Positions 1 through 7,368 of a DNA stretch of 64,000 nucleotides are shown here, one piece after another. A model generated the notes under the pieces. That model ran no database searches. It was not told the origin of the DNA and worked only from the letters and a program-made list of their open reading frames with translations. The DNA lies in NCBI GenBank assembly GCA_947444195.1, contig CANEZL010000018.1:23755-87754 (forward strand), read 5' to 3'. The translations under genes and the position numbers were made by a program. Numbering within the stretch: position 1 is the first letter of the stretch; the number at the start of each line of letters is the position of its first letter. The stretch is from Methylobacteriaceae bacterium. GTDB taxonomy: Bacteria; Pseudomonadota; Alphaproteobacteria; Rhizobiales; Beijerinckiaceae.

Positions 1-3000
1 CCTTCACGCCGGGCGATGCCGAGACCGCGCGCCTGTTCGCGGGCCTCCTCGCCACCGGCCTCGCCGAGGCCGGCGAGGCGGCGGCCCGCGCGGCGGCGCG
101 CGAGGGCGAGAACCGCTACCGCGCGGTCGTCGACAGCCCCTCCGACGTCGCCATCGTCGTCCTCGACGGGACCGGCCGGGTGACGGACTGGAACAGCGGC
201 GCCGAGCGCCTCACCGGATGGTCGGCGGAGGCGATGCACGGGGCGCCCATCGCCCGGATCTTCACGGAGGAGGATCGGCGGCTCGGCCATCCCGAGGTGG
301 AGATGCGGGGGGCCCTCGCCACGGGGCTCGCCGAGAACGCGGGCTGGCGCCTGCGCGCCGACGGGAGCCGGTTCTGGGCGAGCGGCGAGATGCGCCCCTT
401 GCGCGACGCGGGCGGCGTCCACCGGGGCTTCGTCAAGGTCCTGCGCGACCGCTCCGCCGAGCGCCGGGCGAGCCTGGCGCTGGACGAGGCTGAATCCGCC
501 CTGCGCCGGGCCCAGGAGGCGGGGGGCGTCGGCGTGTTCTCCGTGGACCTCGCCGACGACCGCGTGCACGCGACGCCGGAATTCTGCCGGCTCTACGGCC
601 TGCCCGAGCGGCCGAGCTTCCCTGCCGACGAGGTGGAGCGGCTGGTCCTGCCCGAGGACGCCCATCTCCGCTCGGCCTCGGCCTCCCGCCGCTCGGGCGC
701 GGCGGCGCGCGACGTCGAGTACCGGATCCGCCGCGCCGATACGGGGGAGCTGCGCTGGATCGCCCGGCGGGCGGAGTTCGAGTGCGACGCCGCCGGGCGC
801 CGGGTCCGCTTCGTGGGCGTCGTCCGCGACGTCACCGAGCGCCGCCGGGCCGACGAGGCCCTGCGCCGGAGCCAGGACCGCTACCGGATGCTGTTCGAGG
901 CCATCGAGGTCGGCTTCTGCATCGTCGAGATGCGCTTCGAGGGCGAGCGGGCCGTCGATTACCGCATCGCGGAGGCCAATCCCGCCTTCGCCCGCCAGAC
1001 CGGCGCGGACGTGATCGGGCGCTGGGTCAGCGATTTCGCGCCGGGCCTGGAGCGGCACTGGTTCGACACCTACGGGCGCGTGGCGCGCACCGGCGAGCCG
1101 GCCCATTTCGAGAACTATGCGGCGGTGTTCGGGCGCTGGTTCGACGTGCGGGCCCTGCGCGTCGGCGAGCCGCACGAGCACCGCGTGGCGATCTTCTTCA
1201 GCGACATCACCGCCCGGCGCACCGCCGAGGAGCGGGCGCTCGCCAACGAGCGCGAGCTGCGCCTGATCGCCGACGCGCTGCCCGTGCTCATCGCCTTCGT
1301 GGATGCCGGCGGCCTCTGCCGCTTCGTCAACCGCGCCGCCGCGGACTGGTTCTTCCGCGATCCCGAGGCGGTGCTCGGCCGCGACCTCCTCGCCGCGATC
1401 GGGCCGCCCGAGGCCGATGCGGGGGCCGCGCCGCTCGCCGCCCTGCGGGAGCAGGTCGGGCGGGCGCTCGCCGGCGAGGCGGTGGCCTTCGAGGCGGACT
1501 GGCCGATCCGGGACGGGCGCGGTCGCGTCGCCGAGATCCGCTACCTCCCCCGCCGGGGCGCGGATGGCGGAGTGGACGGCTTCCACGTCTTCGTCCAGGA
1601 CGTCACCGCCCACAAGCGGACCGAGGCGGAGCTGGAGCGGCAGGTGGCCGCCCGCACCGCCGAGCGGGACATGATCTGGCGCGCCAGCACCGACCTGTTC
1701 TGCGTGGCCAACCTCGCGGGCTACTTCGTCAGCCTCAACCCGGCCTGGCCCGTCACCCTCGGCTGGACCGAGGCGGAGATGAAGGCGCGGCCCTTCATCG
1801 ACCTCGTCCATCCCGACGACGTGGCCGCGACCCGGGCGGCCGCGGCGGGGCTCGCCCGCGGCGAGCCGCAATTCACCTTCGAGAACCGCTACCGCCACCG
1901 GGACGGCAGCTACCGCTGGCTGTCCTGGAACGCGGTGCTGCGCGCGGGCGCGATCTACGCCTCGGTGCGCGACATCACCCCGATCAAGGCCCAGGCCGAG
2001 GCCCTGCTCCGGGCCGAGGAAGCCCTGCGCCAGTCCCAGAAGATGGAGGCGGTGGGCCAGCTCACCGGGGGCATCGCCCACGACTTCAACAACCTGCTCG
2101 CCGGCATCTCCGGATCCCTCGAACTGATGCAGAGCCGGATCGGCCAGGGCCGTCTCAAGGATATCGACCGCTACATGAGCGCCGCGCAGGGGGCGGCCAA
2201 GCGGGCGGCGGCGCTGACCCACCGCCTCCTCGCCTTCTCCCGCCGCCAGACCCTCGATCCGCGGCCCACCGACGTGAACCGCCTCGTGCGGGGCATGGAG
2301 GATCTCGTGCGGCGGACGGTGGGGCCGGCGGTCGCGGTCGAGGTGGTGGCGGCCGGCGGCCTCTGGTCGACCCTCGTCGATCCGCACCAGCTCGAGAACG
2401 CCCTGCTGAACCTCTGCATCAACGCCCGCGACGCCATGCCGGATGGCGGGCGCCTGACGGTGGAGACCGCCAACCGCGCCTTCGACGCCCGGGCCGCGCA
2501 GGTCCGCGAGCTCGAACCGGGCCAGTACCTGTCCCTGTGCGTGTCGGACACCGGCACGGGCATGACGCCGGAGGTGATCGCCAAGGCGTTCGACCCGTTC
2601 TTCACCACGAAGCCCATCGGCCAGGGCACGGGCCTCGGCCTGTCGATGATCTACGGCTTCGTGCGCCAGTCCGGCGGGCAGGTGCGGATCTATTCCGAGG
2701 TCGGCCTCGGCACCACGGTCTGCCTCTACCTGCCGCGCTTCCACGGGGCGGTGGAGCCCGCCGAGGGCGAGGCCGAGGCCGCCGCCGCCCCCCGGGCCCG
2801 GGCCGGGGAGACGGTTCTGGTGGTGGACGACGAGCCGACGGTGCGGATGCTGGTGACGGAGGTTCTGGAGGATCTGGGCTACGCGGCGATCGAGGCCGCG
2901 GACGGGGCCTCGGGCCTGAAGGTGCTGCAATCGGACGTGCGCATCGACCTGCTGATCACCGATGTGGGCCTGCCCGGCGGCATGAACGGCCGGCAGATGG

Positions 3001-3173
3001 CCGACGCCGCCCGGGTGCTGCGCCCGGCGCTGAAGGTCCTGTTCATCACGGGCTACGCCGAGAACGCCGTGGTCGGGAACGGCCATCTCGATCCCGGCAT
3101 GCACGTCCTCACCAAGCCCTTCGGCGTCGACCTCCTCGCCACCCGGATCCGCGACCTCATCGTCGGCGGCTGA
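1..3173 (+). CDS. Hybrid sensor histidine kinase, GAF-PAS(x5)-HisKA-HATPase-REC (5' end outside the window)
   Basis: The frame is open from the left edge, so the start lies upstream; about 1056 residues are visible. They begin with what looks like the end of a GAF domain ([20 protein letters not shown]). About five PAS segments follow, over visible residues 38-660. The HisKA H-box is [11 protein letters not shown] with the phospho-acceptor His near residue 693. An HATPase_c domain follows (N-box INARDAM, G-boxes DTGTGM and GQGTGLGL), then a receiver domain (VLVVDDEP, acceptor Asp near residue 987 in [10 protein letters not shown], Lys in LTKPFG). In this family the kinase autophosphorylates and relays to its own receiver. 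No transmembrane segment is seen in the visible part, so it is probably cytoplasmic, although the missing N-terminus could change that. The ligand and the output regulator are unknown. An ATG at 180 lies inside the first PAS domain and is not the true start. Confidence 0.95.
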   Translation, partial: FTPGDAETARLFAGLLATGLAEAGEAAARAAAREGENRYRAVVDSPSDVAIVVLDGTGRVTDWNSGAERLTGWSAEAMHGAPIARIFTEEDRRLGHPEVEMRGALATGLAENAGWRLRADGSRFWASGEMRPLRDAGGVHRGFVKVLRDRSAERRASLALDEAESALRRAQEAGGVGVFSVDLADDRVHATPEFCRLYGLPERPSFPADEVERLVLPEDAHLRSASASRRSGAAARDVEYRIRRADTGELRWIARRAEFECDAAGRRVRFVGVVRDVTERRRADEALRRSQDRYRMLFEAIEVGFCIVEMRFEGERAVDYRIAEANPAFARQTGADVIGRWVSDFAPGLERHWFDTYGRVARTGEPAHFENYAAVFGRWFDVRALRVGEPHEHRVAIFFSDITARRTAEERALANERELRLIADALPVLIAFVDAGGLCRFVNRAAADWFFRDPEAVLGRDLLAAIGPPEADAGAAPLAALREQVGRALAGEAVAFEADWPIRDGRGRVAEIRYLPRRGADGGVDGFHVFVQDVTAHKRTEAELERQVAARTAERDMIWRASTDLFCVANLAGYFVSLNPAWPVTLGWTEAEMKARPFIDLVHPDDVAATRAAAAGLARGEPQFTFENRYRHRDGSYRWLSWNAVLRAGAIYASVRDITPIKAQAEALLRAEEALRQSQKMEAVGQLTGGIAHDFNNLLAGISGSLELMQSRIGQGRLKDIDRYMSAAQGAAKRAAALTHRLLAFSRRQTLDPRPTDVNRLVRGMEDLVRRTVGPAVAVEVVAAGGLWSTLVDPHQLENALLNLCINARDAMPDGGRLTVETANRAFDARAAQVRELEPGQYLSLCVSDTGTGMTPEVIAKAFDPFFTTKPIGQGTGLGLSMIYGFVRQSGGQVRIYSEVGLGTTVCLYLPRFHGAVEPAEGEAEAAAAPRARAGETVLVVDDEPTVRMLVTEVLEDLGYAAIEAADGASGLKVLQSDVRIDLLITDVGLPGGMNGRQMADAARVLRPALKVLFITGYAENAVVGNGHLDPGMHVLTKPFGVDLLATRIRDLIVGG

Positions 3174-3233
3174 AGCATCGCCCCGAAAGGTGGTTGTTGG
3201 CTTTCGGGAAAAAGACGATGCAAAATCAGGAAC
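3172..3233 (+). repeat. Hairpin repeat A, copy 1
   Basis: The element begins two bases before the end of the kinase stop codon. It has an inner inverted repeat CCCGAAAG/CTTTCGGG and an outer GCATCG/CGATGC. A second copy lies at 39262-39322 on the opposite strand with only a few mismatches. In both places it follows the 3' end of a gene on the strand that gene is read from. Confidence 0.75.
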
Positions 3234-3236
3234 CTA

Positions 3237-3300
3237 GAGCACGATGCGGAAAAGTGGAATCCGGTTTTCCGAAATCATCGTGCGACCACAAAGAGATAGC
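3237..3300 (+). repeat. Hairpin repeat B, copy 1
   Basis: The outer arms GCACGATG and CATCGTGC enclose the inner arms CGGAAAA and TTTTCCG, making one long interrupted hairpin. Copies 2 and 3 are at 3339-3432 and 39323-39423. The core GTGGAATCCGGTTTTCCGA is identical in the first two copies. Confidence 0.75.
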
Positions 3301-3335
3301 GCATGGTCCTGGATCTGATGTCCAGGCCCATGCGC
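3299..3335. repeat. Inverted repeat between B copies
   Basis: The arms GCGCATGG (3299-3306) and CCATGCGC (3328-3335) enclose a second pair, CCTGGA and TCCAGG. It sits between two B elements and could fold as an independent stem-loop in a transcript reading through from the histidine kinase. Confidence 0.6.
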
Positions 3336-3338
3336 CAG

Positions 3339-3432
3339 GGCACGGTGCGAGAAGGTGGAATCCGGTTTTCCGAAATCATCCTGCGACCATGATCGAGAGG
3401 AGAGCGTGCTGCCGTTTCCGTGGAAACGCAGC
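3339..3432 (+). repeat. Hairpin repeat B, copy 2 with 3' extension
   Basis: This is a diverged copy of repeat B (CACGGTGCGAGAAG instead of CACGATGCGGAAAAG) followed by an extension GTGCTGCCGTTTCCGTGG. The same extension follows copy 3 near 39388. The rest of the spacer up to 3624 shows no convincing gene; an open frame from 3355 is read through repeat DNA. Confidence 0.65.
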
Positions 3433-3624
3433 CCATTCGAGAGCCTCCGCCCGCGAAGATCGTCGTGCGATCGGAAGGAGATGGCCCCTGCCGCCGCGCC
3501 CGTGACGCGCGGCACGCTCCGCGGGCCGTGCGCGCCGCGCAGGCCAGCCCTGTGCGATGGTGCACTGCAGCGCGGGCCGCTCTGTCGCTACCTCGCGCGG
3601 CACGCAAGCCAGCGGAGCCAGCCC

Positions 3625-3888
3625 ATGCACACCTACACGCTCGCCGTCGCGGACGGGATCCTGTTCGTCTGCATTCCCGATTCCGCCGACCTCTCGGCGG
3701 CCATCATGCGGGAGACCTCCACCGCCTACGGTGCCGGCATCGAGCTCGACATCGCCCGCGGCCTCGTCCTCACCGACGAGGTCCATCCCGGCGACGAGGT
3801 GTTCTGGCAGGACGGCCCCGACGGGGCGATCACCGACACGACCGGGACCGGCTACCGCTACGCCGTCCGCCGTCTGCCCCACCAGTGA
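3625..3888 (+). CDS. Hypothetical protein, 87 aa
   Basis: I do not recognise this small protein. It starts MHTYTLAVADGILFVCIPDS and has no signal peptide or membrane segment. The frame is open upstream to 3355, but that part is translated repeat DNA. The start at 3625 is preceded by GGAG about 8 bases away and begins a sequence of normal composition. The sequence is acidic, with alternating strands (GDEVFWQDGPDG), and could be a small beta-rich domain. It is flanked by repeat elements on the left and by an exported protein gene 79 bases downstream on the same strand. Confidence 0.6.
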   Translation: MHTYTLAVADGILFVCIPDSADLSAAIMRETSTAYGAGIELDIARGLVLTDEVHPGDEVFWQDGPDGAITDTTGTGYRYAVRRLPHQ

Positions 3889-3967
3889 CCGGCGGGCCGC
3901 CGCGAGGGCCCTTCGAACGTCCTGAACGTCTTGCCGAGCTTGGCCGGAATCGGCGATACCGGCGGCC

Positions 3968-4291
3968 ATGCGCAAGCCGGGCTTCGCCCTTCTCGTCCTC
4001 GCGGGGTTCGCCGCGCCTGCCGCGGCCGCCGATCCGGCGGCGCTGGAGCGGGCCTGGCACGGCTGCCTGCGCGAGGCCTACGCCCACCAGCCGCCCGGCC
4101 AGAGCCGGGCCGGGGACCAGCGCAACGCCCTCGACGCCTGCAAGGAGCGCGAGGACGCCTACGTGGCCGCGATGCTCGCCGCCCAGCCCCGGGAGCGGAC
4201 GCTGGGCGCGCGGAGCCTGAGCTGGGCGGCCTCCGTGGCCGCCTCGGTGATCGATCCGGTCACGGCCTGGTTGCGCGCCCTCGGACGCTGA
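3968..4291 (+). CDS. Small exported protein, 107 aa
   Basis: The N-terminus MRKPGFALLVLAGFAAPAAA reads as a signal peptide with an AAA-A cleavage site near residue 20, so the mature part (about 87 residues) should be periplasmic. The mature part is helical and contains two cysteines (HGCLREAY and LDACKERE) that could form a disulfide. No named domain is recognised. It is the last gene on this strand before the convergent mucR-like gene. Confidence 0.6.
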   Translation: MRKPGFALLVLAGFAAPAAAADPAALERAWHGCLREAYAHQPPGQSRAGDQRNALDACKEREDAYVAAMLAAQPRERTLGARSLSWAASVAASVIDPVTAWLRALGR

Positions 4292-4490
4292 GGCGGGCGC
4301 CCGGCGACCCCGCATCCCGGACGCGGCTCCGGAAGAGATCGGATCGTCAGAGCGCGCCTCTCCGCCCGCGCGGGGAGGAGACGGAGGCGGTGCGGACGGC
4401 GCCGGGAGGCGCGATCCCGCACCACCCCTGCCCCGGGAGGACGACGGGACGGCCGCCCTTCCGGTCGCCGGAGCGATCGGCCGGACCGCG

Positions 4491-4569
4491 CGTCATACCA
4501 GATCCGATCGATCCCTTCGGGATGGCGGATCCGGGCTTCGCTCCTGCGCCGCGCGGGATCGGTCGATAC
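4491..4569 (+). repeat. Repeat C, copy 1 (about 80 bp)
   Basis: This element matches the reverse complement of 12040-12120 over about 80 bases with few differences. The shared core includes CATACCAGATCCGATCGATC and GCGCCGCGCGGG. It contains the small hairpin ATCCC-ttc-GGGAT nested in GATCCG/CGGATC. It lies 30 bases beyond the stop codon of the mucR-like gene at 4600 and occupies the middle of a 308-bp spacer that has no gene. Confidence 0.8.
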
Positions 4570-4599
4570 GAACCCCGCTTCGACCGAGCGGCGATCGTA

Positions 4600-5115
4600 T
4601 CACTCGGCGGCTTCGGCCACCGAGCTCCCTTTGCGCCGGCCGCGGCCCTTGGCCGGGGCGGCCTTCGGCGCGGCTTCCGCCTCCGGTTCCTCCGTGCGGG
4701 CCGCGGCGCCGCCGGGCTTGCGGCCGAGGCCGAGGGTGCGCGCCAGGGTCGAGCGGGCGGCCGAGTAGTTCACCGAGGTCGAGGGATAGTCGGCGGGCAG
4801 GCCGTAGCGCTCGCGGTAGGCGGCGAGGTCGAGGCCGTGCTTGGTCAGGTGGCGCTTGAGCGTCTTGTAGGGCTTGCCGTCGATGAACGAGATCAGCGCG
4901 TCCGGCGTGATCGACTTGCGGATCTGGGCCGGGGTCGCCTTGTCCGGGCCGGCGGCCTGCACCTCGGCGGGCCGCAGGAGGCCGTCGAGGGCCGCGTGGA
5001 CGCTGGCGATCAGGGCCGCCAGATCCGCGACGGGAACGGAATTGTTGGCGACGTAAGCTGAAACGATCTCGGCAGAGAGTTCAGTAAGGTCCGGCTGCGG
5101 GGTCGTGCTGCTCAT
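4600..5115 (-). CDS. MucR/Ros-family transcriptional regulator without the usual zinc-ligand cysteine
   Basis: This protein of about 171 aa starts at MSSTTPQPDL. The N-terminal helical part (ELSAEIVSAYVANNSVPVADLAALI) is the oligomerisation region seen in MucR/Ros proteins. The C-terminal region (FIDGKPYKTLKRHL, LAAYRERYGLPADYP, ARSTLARTLGLGRK) is the prokaryotic zinc-finger-like DNA-binding domain. The usual first cysteine (ICLEDGK in typical members) is replaced by ISFIDGK. Family members of this sort are reported to fold without zinc. The tail is rich in Ala, Pro, Lys and Arg. Relatives bind AT-rich DNA, repress exopolysaccharide, motility and their own genes. The longer frame starting at 5145 adds ten unlikely residues. 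Confidence 0.9.
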   Translation of the reverse strand: MSSTTPQPDLTELSAEIVSAYVANNSVPVADLAALIASVHAALDGLLRPAEVQAAGPDKATPAQIRKSITPDALISFIDGKPYKTLKRHLTKHGLDLAAYRERYGLPADYPSTSVNYSAARSTLARTLGLGRKPGGAAARTEEPEAEAAPKAAPAKGRGRRKGSSVAEAAE

Positions 5116-5373
5116 TGCTGGGTGGTGCTCCAGATCGATCCACACTGAGCAACATCCTGCTTCTACTGGAACGTCAAGTCATTTTTCAGGGTTTTTTCTC
5201 GGCTTGAACAATCGCCTGTCGATAGCCCGAGAGAATCCCCTGTCCTCGTGTGGGTGTCGTGCCACACAGCCAAGTGCTCGCGGGCCGGCGTATTCGTTTT
5301 CTCACGACGCGGGCCTTCGATTGCCGGTGGTTCGCCGTCGAACAGCCCTTCCGCCCGAGACGTGAGACGGATC
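5116..5373. promoter_or_regulatory. Divergent AT-richer control region between the mucR-like gene and an exported protein
   Basis: This 258-bp spacer holds runs of T (ATTTTTCAGGGTTTTTTCTC, 5181-5200) that stand out from the GC-rich surroundings. On the minus strand TTGACG (5177-5172) could be a -35 element for the mucR-like gene, but the -10 is weak. MucR proteins are known to bind AT-rich sites in their own promoters, so autoregulation here is plausible. An inverted repeat TGTGG/CCACA lies near 5250-5267. Confidence 0.4.
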
Positions 5374-5886
5374 ATGCGCGCCCACCGATCGATCGCCGCC
5401 GCGGCGGCCCTCGTCCTCGCCCTGTCCGGCACGGCCCAGGCCGGCCCCTGGACGGACCCGCCCGCCCGTGCCCCGGCCCGCCTCGCCGCCGCGGCGACCC
5501 CCGCCGCCGCGCCCGCCCTGCCCGCGACGCCCGCCGCCGCCGTGACGCACGCCGCCCCCGCGACGCACGCCGCCGCGCCGGCCCCGCGCGCCGGGACCGC
5601 CCCCGCGGTGCCGGAGCGCGCCAAGGTGACCGAGACGGCCCCTGCCCCTGCCCCTGCCCCTACCTCTGCCCCTGCCCTCACCCTCGCCCAGCGCCCGGCC
5701 CCCGTCCGGGCCGAGGCCCCGCGCAAGGCCGAGCGTCCGCCGGTCCGCACCGTCCGCTACGCCGGCGGCGGCGGCTCCGTCTGGAAGGCCGGGCGCGACG
5801 GCCACGCCTTCTCCGGGACCTTCGGCGGCTGCCGCATCACCGGCTCCGCCGGCCCCGGCGGCTTCCGCCTCCTGCGCGCCTGCTGA
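5374..5886 (+). CDS. Ala/Pro-rich exported protein, 170 aa
   Basis: The N-terminus MRAHRSIAAAAALVLALSGTAQAG is a signal peptide with an AQA cleavage site. The middle third is low-complexity Ala/Pro/Thr (repeats of AAP and PAPAPA). Part of it is encoded by a tandem run of the hexamer CCTGCC near 5641-5675. A compact C-terminal block (GGGGSVWKAGRDGHAFSGTFGGCRITGSAG) with two cysteines is the only part likely to fold. The start at 5374 was chosen because the signal peptide begins there; the in-frame start at 5248 adds a region without coding character. Function unknown. Confidence 0.6.
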   Translation: MRAHRSIAAAAALVLALSGTAQAGPWTDPPARAPARLAAAATPAAAPALPATPAAAVTHAAPATHAAAPAPRAGTAPAVPERAKVTETAPAPAPAPTSAPALTLAQRPAPVRAEAPRKAERPPVRTVRYAGGGGSVWKAGRDGHAFSGTFGGCRITGSAGPGGFRLLRAC

Positions 5887-5938
5887 CCGCTCGACCGCGC
5901 CCCCGCCCCCTGCGATGGAGGGGCGGAGGGCGTGCCGC

Positions 5939-6727
5939 ATGGGACGCCCCATCGAACACCCCGTCGAACACCCCATGGAGCGACCGGTGGACGCGGATCT
6001 CGCCTGGCTCGCCGAGGAGGCCTGCCGCAACGCCTGGCCCGCCCCGCGCGAGGTCCATCTCGGCGGGTGGCTGCTGCGGGCCGCGGGCGGGCCGACGCGG
6101 CGGACGAACGCGGTCAATCCCCTGCGCGGACCCCGCGACGCGCCGGAACGCGCGGTCGCCCTCTGCGAGGCGGCCTTCGCCGGGCTCGGGGCGCCGGCGA
6201 TCTTCCGCATCGTCTCCTGCGCACCGGATCTCGACCCGGTGCTGGAGCGGCGGGGCTACCGGGCGCAGGGCCATTCCCTGACGCTGCTGGCCGACCTCTC
6301 CGGCGCGGCGGAGGCGGAGGATCCGGCCGTGCGGCTCGCCCCCGCCCCGGACGCCGCGTGGCTCGCCCTGCGCGCGCGGATCCAGGGCTCCGACCGGGAG
6401 GCGGCGCGGGTCTACCGCCGGATGCACGCCGCCGTGGCCCTGCCCCGCGCCTGCGCCGCGCTCCTGCGCGACGGGCGCATCGCCGCGCAGGCCTACGCGG
6501 TGCACGACCGCGGGCTCGTGGTGATCGAATCCGTGGCCACCGCGCCGGAGGCCCGCGGACAGGGGCTCGCCCGCCGCACCGTGGCCGCGCTCCTGCGCTG
6601 GGGCCGGGGGCGGGGCGCCACCGCTGCCTGCCTCCAGGTGGTCGAGGACAACCGGCCCGCCCGGGCCCTCTATGCCGGCCTCGGCTTCGCGCGGACGGTG
6701 TCGCGCTACCACTACCGGCAGCGCTGA
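5939..6727 (+). CDS. GNAT-family N-acetyltransferase
   Basis: This protein of about 262 aa has a C-terminal GNAT fold: ESVATAPEARGQGLARR carries the acetyl-CoA pyrophosphate-binding motif (R/Q-x-x-G-x-G/A). It ends VVEDNRPARALYAGLGFARTV, the typical beta6-beta7 signature. The N-terminal half (GGWLLRAAGGPTRRTNAVNP) resembles two-domain GNATs. The acceptor substrate cannot be told. ATG 5939 has GGAGGG 8 bases upstream; ATG 5975 is a possible alternative after a short duplicated ATCGAACACCCC stretch. The gene stands alone, 52 bases after the Ala/Pro-rich protein. Confidence 0.85.
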   Translation: MGRPIEHPVEHPMERPVDADLAWLAEEACRNAWPAPREVHLGGWLLRAAGGPTRRTNAVNPLRGPRDAPERAVALCEAAFAGLGAPAIFRIVSCAPDLDPVLERRGYRAQGHSLTLLADLSGAAEAEDPAVRLAPAPDAAWLALRARIQGSDREAARVYRRMHAAVALPRACAALLRDGRIAAQAYAVHDRGLVVIESVATAPEARGQGLARRTVAALLRWGRGRGATAACLQVVEDNRPARALYAGLGFARTVSRYHYRQR

Positions 6728-7049
6728 GGCCCGGGTCCCTGCGAAGACCTCGCCCACGAAGACCTCGCCCACGAAGATCGCGCCGCGCACCGGTCCAAAC
6801 CGGTCTCCGGGGCCGGATCCCGCTGAAAACCCCGCCGCCGGATCTCGGCGCGGGAGCGTGTGCGGGGTCCGAAGACTTCGCCTTCAAGTCTCGGCGCGGC
6901 GGGCGACGCGCGAGGCCATGCTCTTATTCCCTGTCGCGGCGTGCGGACCGGCACCTCACGAAAGCGTGAGGAGGCCCATATTGGGCGCATGAACAGAACA
7001 GACGGGCATCGGGCCCGGGCCTGTACTGCAACGCGGAGTTGAAAGAGCC
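6728..7049. other. Spacer with 15-bp tandem repeat and small dyads; no gene seen
   Basis: A 15-base unit, CGAAGACCTCGCCCA, is repeated about 2.6 times at 6742-6780. Two short inverted repeats follow: CTCACG-AAAG-CGTGAG near 6953-6970, and GCCCA-TAT-TGGGC at 6974-6986. The second pair lies in the leader region of the small exported protein and may be regulatory. No coding frame of normal composition is present. Confidence 0.45.
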
Positions 7050-7292
7050 ATGAAGACCCGTCTCGCGCTCGCTGCCCTTCTCTTCGCCGCCCCCGCCGCC
7101 CCGGCGCTCGCCTTCGACGGCGGCCCCGGCGGCTTCTCCCCCTACGCCGCGGAGACGACCGGCGGCTTCGGCCTCTACGACCAGCCCTTCTACGCGCTGT
7201 GCTCGGTGAACTCGGCCGCGGAAGGCAACGCCAACCAGCAGGCCCGTCCGGTCAAGCAGTACGGCCAGACGGCCGGCGGCTACGGCTGCTGA
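7050..7292 (+). CDS. Small exported Gly/Tyr-rich protein, 80 aa
   Basis: A clear signal peptide, MKTRLALAALLFAAPAAPALA, precedes a mature part of about 59 residues rich in Gly, Tyr, Phe and Gln (GGFGLYDQPFYALCSVNS). There are two cysteines, one at the last position (GGYGC). A GAAAGAG ribosome-binding site lies just upstream. Its size and composition suit a periplasmic or surface-exposed small protein. No family recognised. Confidence 0.65.
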   Translation: MKTRLALAALLFAAPAAPALAFDGGPGGFSPYAAETTGGFGLYDQPFYALCSVNSAAEGNANQQARPVKQYGQTAGGYGC

Positions 7293-7328
7293 GCCGGCGC
7301 GGGCGGGACCGCACGGACCGCCCCGGAC

Positions 7329-7351
7329 AGGGCCGCCCTCGGGCGGCCCTT
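7329..7351. terminator. Bidirectional hairpin terminator
   Basis: AGGGCCGCCC and GGGCGGCCCT form a near-perfect GC stem with a two-base loop, followed by TTCT on the plus strand. It lies between the convergent ends of the small exported protein and xseA, where a shared terminator is expected. Confidence 0.65.
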
Positions 7352-7368
7352 CTCGCGTCCGCCCGCGC

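Noticed and set aside
3355..3624. N-terminal extension of the 87-aa hypothetical protein through the repeat cluster
   Set aside because: The first 90 codons translate repeat B and its flanks; the same sequence occurs elsewhere in non-coding positions, so the start at 3625 is preferred.
5641..5675. Hexamer CCTGCC run as a phase-variation or CRISPR-like array
   Set aside because: It is an in-frame Pro-Ala coding repeat in an exported protein; units are six bases without spacers and copy changes would not shift the frame.
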